Assembly (NCBI GenBank): GCA_934481325.1
Contig: CAKSPL010000032.1
Coordinates: forward strand, 1 to 9,600
Origin: an uncultured Eubacteriales bacterium
Lineage (GTDB): Bacteria; Bacillota; Clostridia; Oscillospirales; CAG-272
Direction: 5' to 3'
Length of the DNA: 9,600 nucleotides
Below, one piece after another: positions 8,201-9,600 of this stretch (positions are counted from its first letter, which is position 1; every line of letters starts with the position of its first letter). Below the pieces are notes generated by a model. That model made no database searches. It saw only the letters and a list, made by a program, of their open reading frames with translations, and had not been told where the DNA came from. A program made the position numbers and the translations under genes.

Positions 8201-9077
8201 TGGTATACAGGGCGTTTGCCATCACGATGTCGTGTGCCGTAACCGATTTCAACCCCGGAATCCGGTCGAGAATGAAAATCTGAGAGAACGGAGCCGCTTC
8301 CGGCGTCCAGAACTGCTTATCCTCGGAGTCAAACAGCACGCCCACGTTCGGCTCGTCCGGATGACCGATGCGGAAGCGCACGGGAGCCTTTTTCTCATTA
8401 TCCAGATTGGCGTTGTAGTTGTGCGCCACCAGGTTGATGGCGTTCAGCTCCCGCAGAATGGCGTAAGCGTTTGCATAAATCTTCACGCGGTTGTCGGGGG
8501 TCTGACTGTCGGCATAGATATCCGGCAGAGCAATCATCGCATTGATAATCGGGTCCTTGCCGAGGCACTTGCGCAGATACCGTTTGGTATACAGGGCAAT
8601 CGGGATAAAGGAGCCGGAACCGGTGCCGCCCGCCACGGACGAAATGATGTACACCTCGCAGGAGGCCCCGGGATTTGCCACCATCGATTCCAGTGCGCCG
8701 ATAAAAGCGGAGCGCGCCATCGGCTTGTTCATCAGATTGAGGAATGCAAGGAAGGATTTCTTGCGCCACTGGGATGCCCCGCGCACCATTTCCTGCGCGC
8801 GCACCGATTTGTAATCGGCAGAACTTTCGTCACAGGGGAACCATTCGCGCAGGTACTGGATGCCGATCCGGTCACAAATCGTACCCACACTGCCGTTATC
8901 CGCCATCGGGACGGCGGTGGCGGCGGTGATGGTTTTCACACATCCGACATCGGTATCAAACACAAGTGCGGTTATGTGGTTATCGGTCTGATTGCCGAAT
9001 TCCTTGATCTGTTGATACAGAATATCAACAGCACTGCTGCCGGTGCCTCCGACACCGATGAGAAGAATGTTTTTCAT
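5214..9077 (-). CDS. Large tubulin/FtsZ-like GTPase-type protein (1287 residues)
   Basis: N-terminal tubulin-like domain (roughly residues 1-400), probably of the Pfam Tubulin_2 group. Motifs in order: glycine loop LIGVGGTGSSAV (6-17), ALVFDTDV (37-44) equivalent to the FtsZ NTD loop, RGA followed by basic residues (99-107), the signature phosphate loop SSVAGGTGSGSF (146-157), ALPDIYAD (183-190), and NAYAILRELNAI (203-214). A helix VMANALYTII (285-294) resembles tubulin/FtsZ helix 7, where N288 could contact the guanine. I could not find a clean NxDxx[D/E] catalytic T7 loop after it; D297, D303 and E305 are the nearest acidic residues. The remaining 850 or so residues are a mostly helical extension with a probable coiled coil at about 660-700, an acidic insert at about 1106-1117, and a tail that is basic (RGKGRGTRAKAATKR) then acidic (last 16 residues). 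In FtsZ and tubulin such tails bind partners. FtsZ is about 380 residues, so the extension is the unusual part. AAGGAG lies 7 bases before the ATG. No TTA, CTA or TCA codon occurs in 1287, which suggests high expression. It likely polymerises with GTP, but this is inferred. Confidence 0.93.
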   Translation of the reverse strand: MKNILLIGVGGTGSSAVDILYQQIKEFGNQTDNHITALVFDTDVGCVKTITAATAVPMADNGSVGTICDRIGIQYLREWFPCDESSADYKSVRAQEMVRGASQWRKKSFLAFLNLMNKPMARSAFIGALESMVANPGASCEVYIISSVAGGTGSGSFIPIALYTKRYLRKCLGKDPIINAMIALPDIYADSQTPDNRVKIYANAYAILRELNAINLVAHNYNANLDNEKKAPVRFRIGHPDEPNVGVLFDSEDKQFWTPEAAPFSQIFILDRIPGLKSVTAHDIVMANALYTIICTDIGAAFDSEASNHAILHSQNNGSNAIYAGISTSQVRFPKNTILDYLARKKALSSCESEWMVLHRAVESQINEKIQLAKDTNDKYVMRDGEYAEMMLQALEELINNGTGVQVVDMVDRGTALYGSDGKKEKENSEDQFFKALTEAIEGRISPADDLWRSIAESAEAPSTAGEKEKLSEIAESWKNDLTDYFVECVDSIKRASTGIAESVLSYDDRRDPGATSPLSLVDNLLKHNKKFVHPVAAMVQLCRLKKHLSEELSRCGNDFAWPELRRRNVEDLPEWALEFDPEQQTAVGDGRTIRRSAYANGGDAKRLLILLEDPDAYVAKRTDARCDFECLKADMPLLMHKIQTKAVEQLKYSVFTKISRNLDLLIEKYRNFFSRFEKEKEELAEETKTVLRKDAGTVDSVINVYSTIEDKNAILKEVFEHAGPENDAQIAETDNITGKGVFTAAYGAAAAASHDDDNWNEKDARAYRSLFSEMVNAYRDYIARSDAYNKIASYNVVQAIQASCREGASLEAAFRSCFSTAQELATPALRINSVNNDSDLVKPSNVLVFMLSLETGKYIKKHADEFGLHMPADQNKESNVIRSCTEEFVRRYSGDDSVRVSIVENMPDNVLYCTGEIMDISPLCIAKFDELGSDNVYFKNYTEALRRFKAYNTDMWNPHIGKDLHRRGYLPYMNQKMEELCDERMVKALLYALAHGEITYKASGLAQTNRVYSFRYLTRGEKKPIIGMDGNMVQIKNIAQLVTWLRNEDDLIENWSAKFDADITAQLNMLPNIASNTEVPRLEDAMTRSAFMTNLRTTLFEDPSAKAVTDDTEEDTETTKKIGPGILELAYLVKTSEEASKDCDDAEKILRVAYSVFMQFCTFRAKQELDPERFIQVYRQQIGRVFLGLSRARIFQNEAGDKRMYFNQFVSWLNYAGTFRNIPQDNAINEKGEICIDANFNYEEYPEIAQELNRGKGRGTRAKAATKRPATEEETVSTVSEDEADE

Positions 9078-9084
9078 AGTTGAT

Positions 9085-9090
9085 CTCCTT
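9085..9090 (-). promoter_or_regulatory. Strong ribosome binding site of first tubulin-like gene
   Basis: The minus strand reads AAAAGGAG, 7 bases, then ATG at 9077, inside an AT-rich 26-bp gap after the small upstream ORF. This is the best Shine-Dalgarno match in the window and supports the chosen start. Confidence 0.8.
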
Positions 9091-9103
9091 TTATGTTGTA
9101 TAT

Positions 9104-9331
9104 TTATTTTTTACCGAAAATATAGAACTGGATTTTCACGATCTTACCGAATTTATTTACGGTGACAAAGTAGGAGCTGTCCAGCTTCGGGTTGACCCCG
9201 ATTTCCTCGCGCAGGGTAAACATTCCGCGCACCTGTGACGGGGTCAGATCGAGCTTGGCATTGGTCTTTTTGCGCAATTGACGCAAAAAGTCGGTCATCT
9301 GCGGCAGCTCTCTTCGCATACTTGCCCGCAT
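9104..9331 (-). CDS. Small unrecognised protein (up to 75 residues), start uncertain
   Basis: I do not recognise this protein. It has a basic N-terminal helix (MTDFLRQLRKKTNAK), then LDLTPSQVRGMFTLREEIG, and a C-terminal stretch of alternating strand-like residues (SSYFVTVNKFGKIVKIQFYIFGKK). No membrane segment, signal peptide or metal-binding cluster is seen. It ends in TAA 26 bp before the first tubulin-like gene, so it belongs to the same transcript. No start has a good ribosome site: ATG 9331 has none, ATG 9319 a poor one, and ATG 9298 (64 residues) a weak AGAGAG. Translation may be coupled to the upstream gene, whose TGA is 15 bases before 9331. That upstream gene is in the same frame, so this could instead be the C-terminal end of one longer protein interrupted by a TGA. 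A small adaptor or regulator of the tubulin-like protein is possible but only guessed from position. Confidence 0.6.
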   Translation of the reverse strand: MRASMRRELPQMTDFLRQLRKKTNAKLDLTPSQVRGMFTLREEIGVNPKLDSSYFVTVNKFGKIVKIQFYIFGKK

Positions 9332-9346
9332 TACCGTGGCACCGGG

Positions 9347-9600
9347 TCATGATTTCATTTTGAAGCGCGCCACCGCATTGCTTCTTTTCGCCTTTTTCCC
9401 CTGCCGCTTCGCTTCTTCCCGGTCTATCGCAAAGGTCAGACCCTTGTGATCCGGTTGGTTCATCGTCAGGTTCCACGGCAACCAACGAAGCAGATGCCAC
9501 AGGTATTTTTCGCGGAAGGTCTGATTGACGAGCTTGACATTTGCCTGCACCCGGAAATCGCTGACCGTAACGGTAACCAGCTTGCCCGGGCTGAAGGTTT
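9347..9600 (-). CDS. C-terminal end of an unrecognised operon gene, cut by the right edge
   Basis: The minus-strand frame is open from the window edge to TGA at 9347-9349, giving 83 complete codons. A GTG at 9550 could serve as a start, but the frame continues upstream without a stop and reads as protein (FSPGKLVTVTVSDFRVQ), so the true start probably lies outside. Visible content: strand-like segments, an aromatic-rich stretch (KYLWHLLRWLPWNLTM), and a strongly basic C-terminus (EEAKRQGKKAKR and KMKS). The family is not recognisable from this fragment. Its TGA overlaps an out-of-frame ATG (ATGA at 9350-9347), but the frame from that ATG shadows the small downstream ORF and is not favoured. 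It is the first visible gene of the operon. Confidence 0.65.
   Translation of the reverse strand, partial: TFSPGKLVTVTVSDFRVQANVKLVNQTFREKYLWHLLRWLPWNLTMNQPDHKGLTFAIDREEAKRQGKKAKRSNAVARFKMKS

Noticed and set aside
1842..9077. Classical FtsZ or plasmid TubZ
   Set aside because: The length, the long C-terminal extensions, the tandem arrangement and the absence of a clear T7 motif or of par/tub plasmid neighbours do not fit either.
5166..9083. Plus-strand open frame of 1305 codons
   Set aside because: It lies exactly in register opposite the tubulin-like gene, and its openness is explained by that gene lacking TTA, CTA and TCA codons. The translation has the His/Val/Leu/Gln-rich look of an antisense reading, no recognisable motif and no good ribosome site.
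9078..9103. Internal promoter in the AT-rich gap before the first tubulin-like gene
   Set aside because: A TATATT-like stretch exists nearby, but no -35 element at suitable spacing was seen; AT-richness is explained by the ribosome site region.
9153..9350. Frame starting at the ATG that overlaps the TGA (ATGA) of the partial upstream gene
   Set aside because: ATGA overlaps are common in operons, but the resulting protein is low in hydrophobic structure and overlaps the small ORF in another frame, whose translation looks more protein-like and ends just before the next ribosome site.

Overview
The window is almost solid minus-strand coding sequence, read right to left: one stretch of a long operon with a gene cut off at each edge. 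Gaps between genes are 78 bp or less. No RNA gene, mobile element, CRISPR array or convincing plus-strand gene is visible. GC-rich codon choice, AAGGAG-type ribosome sites and the family content suggest a GC-rich Firmicute (Clostridia, Oscillospiraceae/Ruminococcaceae-like). This placement is inferred from style, not from a marker gene.

In transcription order, from high to low coordinates: (1) the 3' end of an unrecognised gene (9347-9600, entering from the right edge); (2) a small unrecognised ORF of up to 75 residues (9104-9331), in the same reading frame and separated from (1) by one TGA and 15 bp; (3) a 1287-residue tubulin/FtsZ-like protein (5214-9077) with a GGTGSG nucleotide loop; (4) a second tubulin-like protein of 1101 residues (1842-5147), a diverged paralogue with degraded nucleotide-binding motifs; (5) a protein of at least 587 residues (1-1763, leaving at the left edge) with a soluble N-terminal part, a Lys/Glu-rich linker and two C-terminal transmembrane helices.

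The layout suggests a dedicated cytoskeletal or membrane-remodelling module: a main tubulin-like GTPase, a probable non-canonical partner, and a membrane protein that could anchor them. The two tubulin-like proteins are about three times longer than FtsZ or TubZ and carry long C-terminal extensions that seem to share a layout. The likely family is the Pfam 'Tubulin_2' type of large tubulin-like proteins, whose cellular role is poorly known as far as I am aware. The main notable points are the unequal tubulin pair, a perfect 13-bp hairpin between the two tubulin genes, the extreme codon bias of the first tubulin gene (which creates a 1305-codon antisense open frame), and the in-frame TGA between the two rightmost ORFs. 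The operon promoter must lie beyond the right edge, and no terminator is visible.
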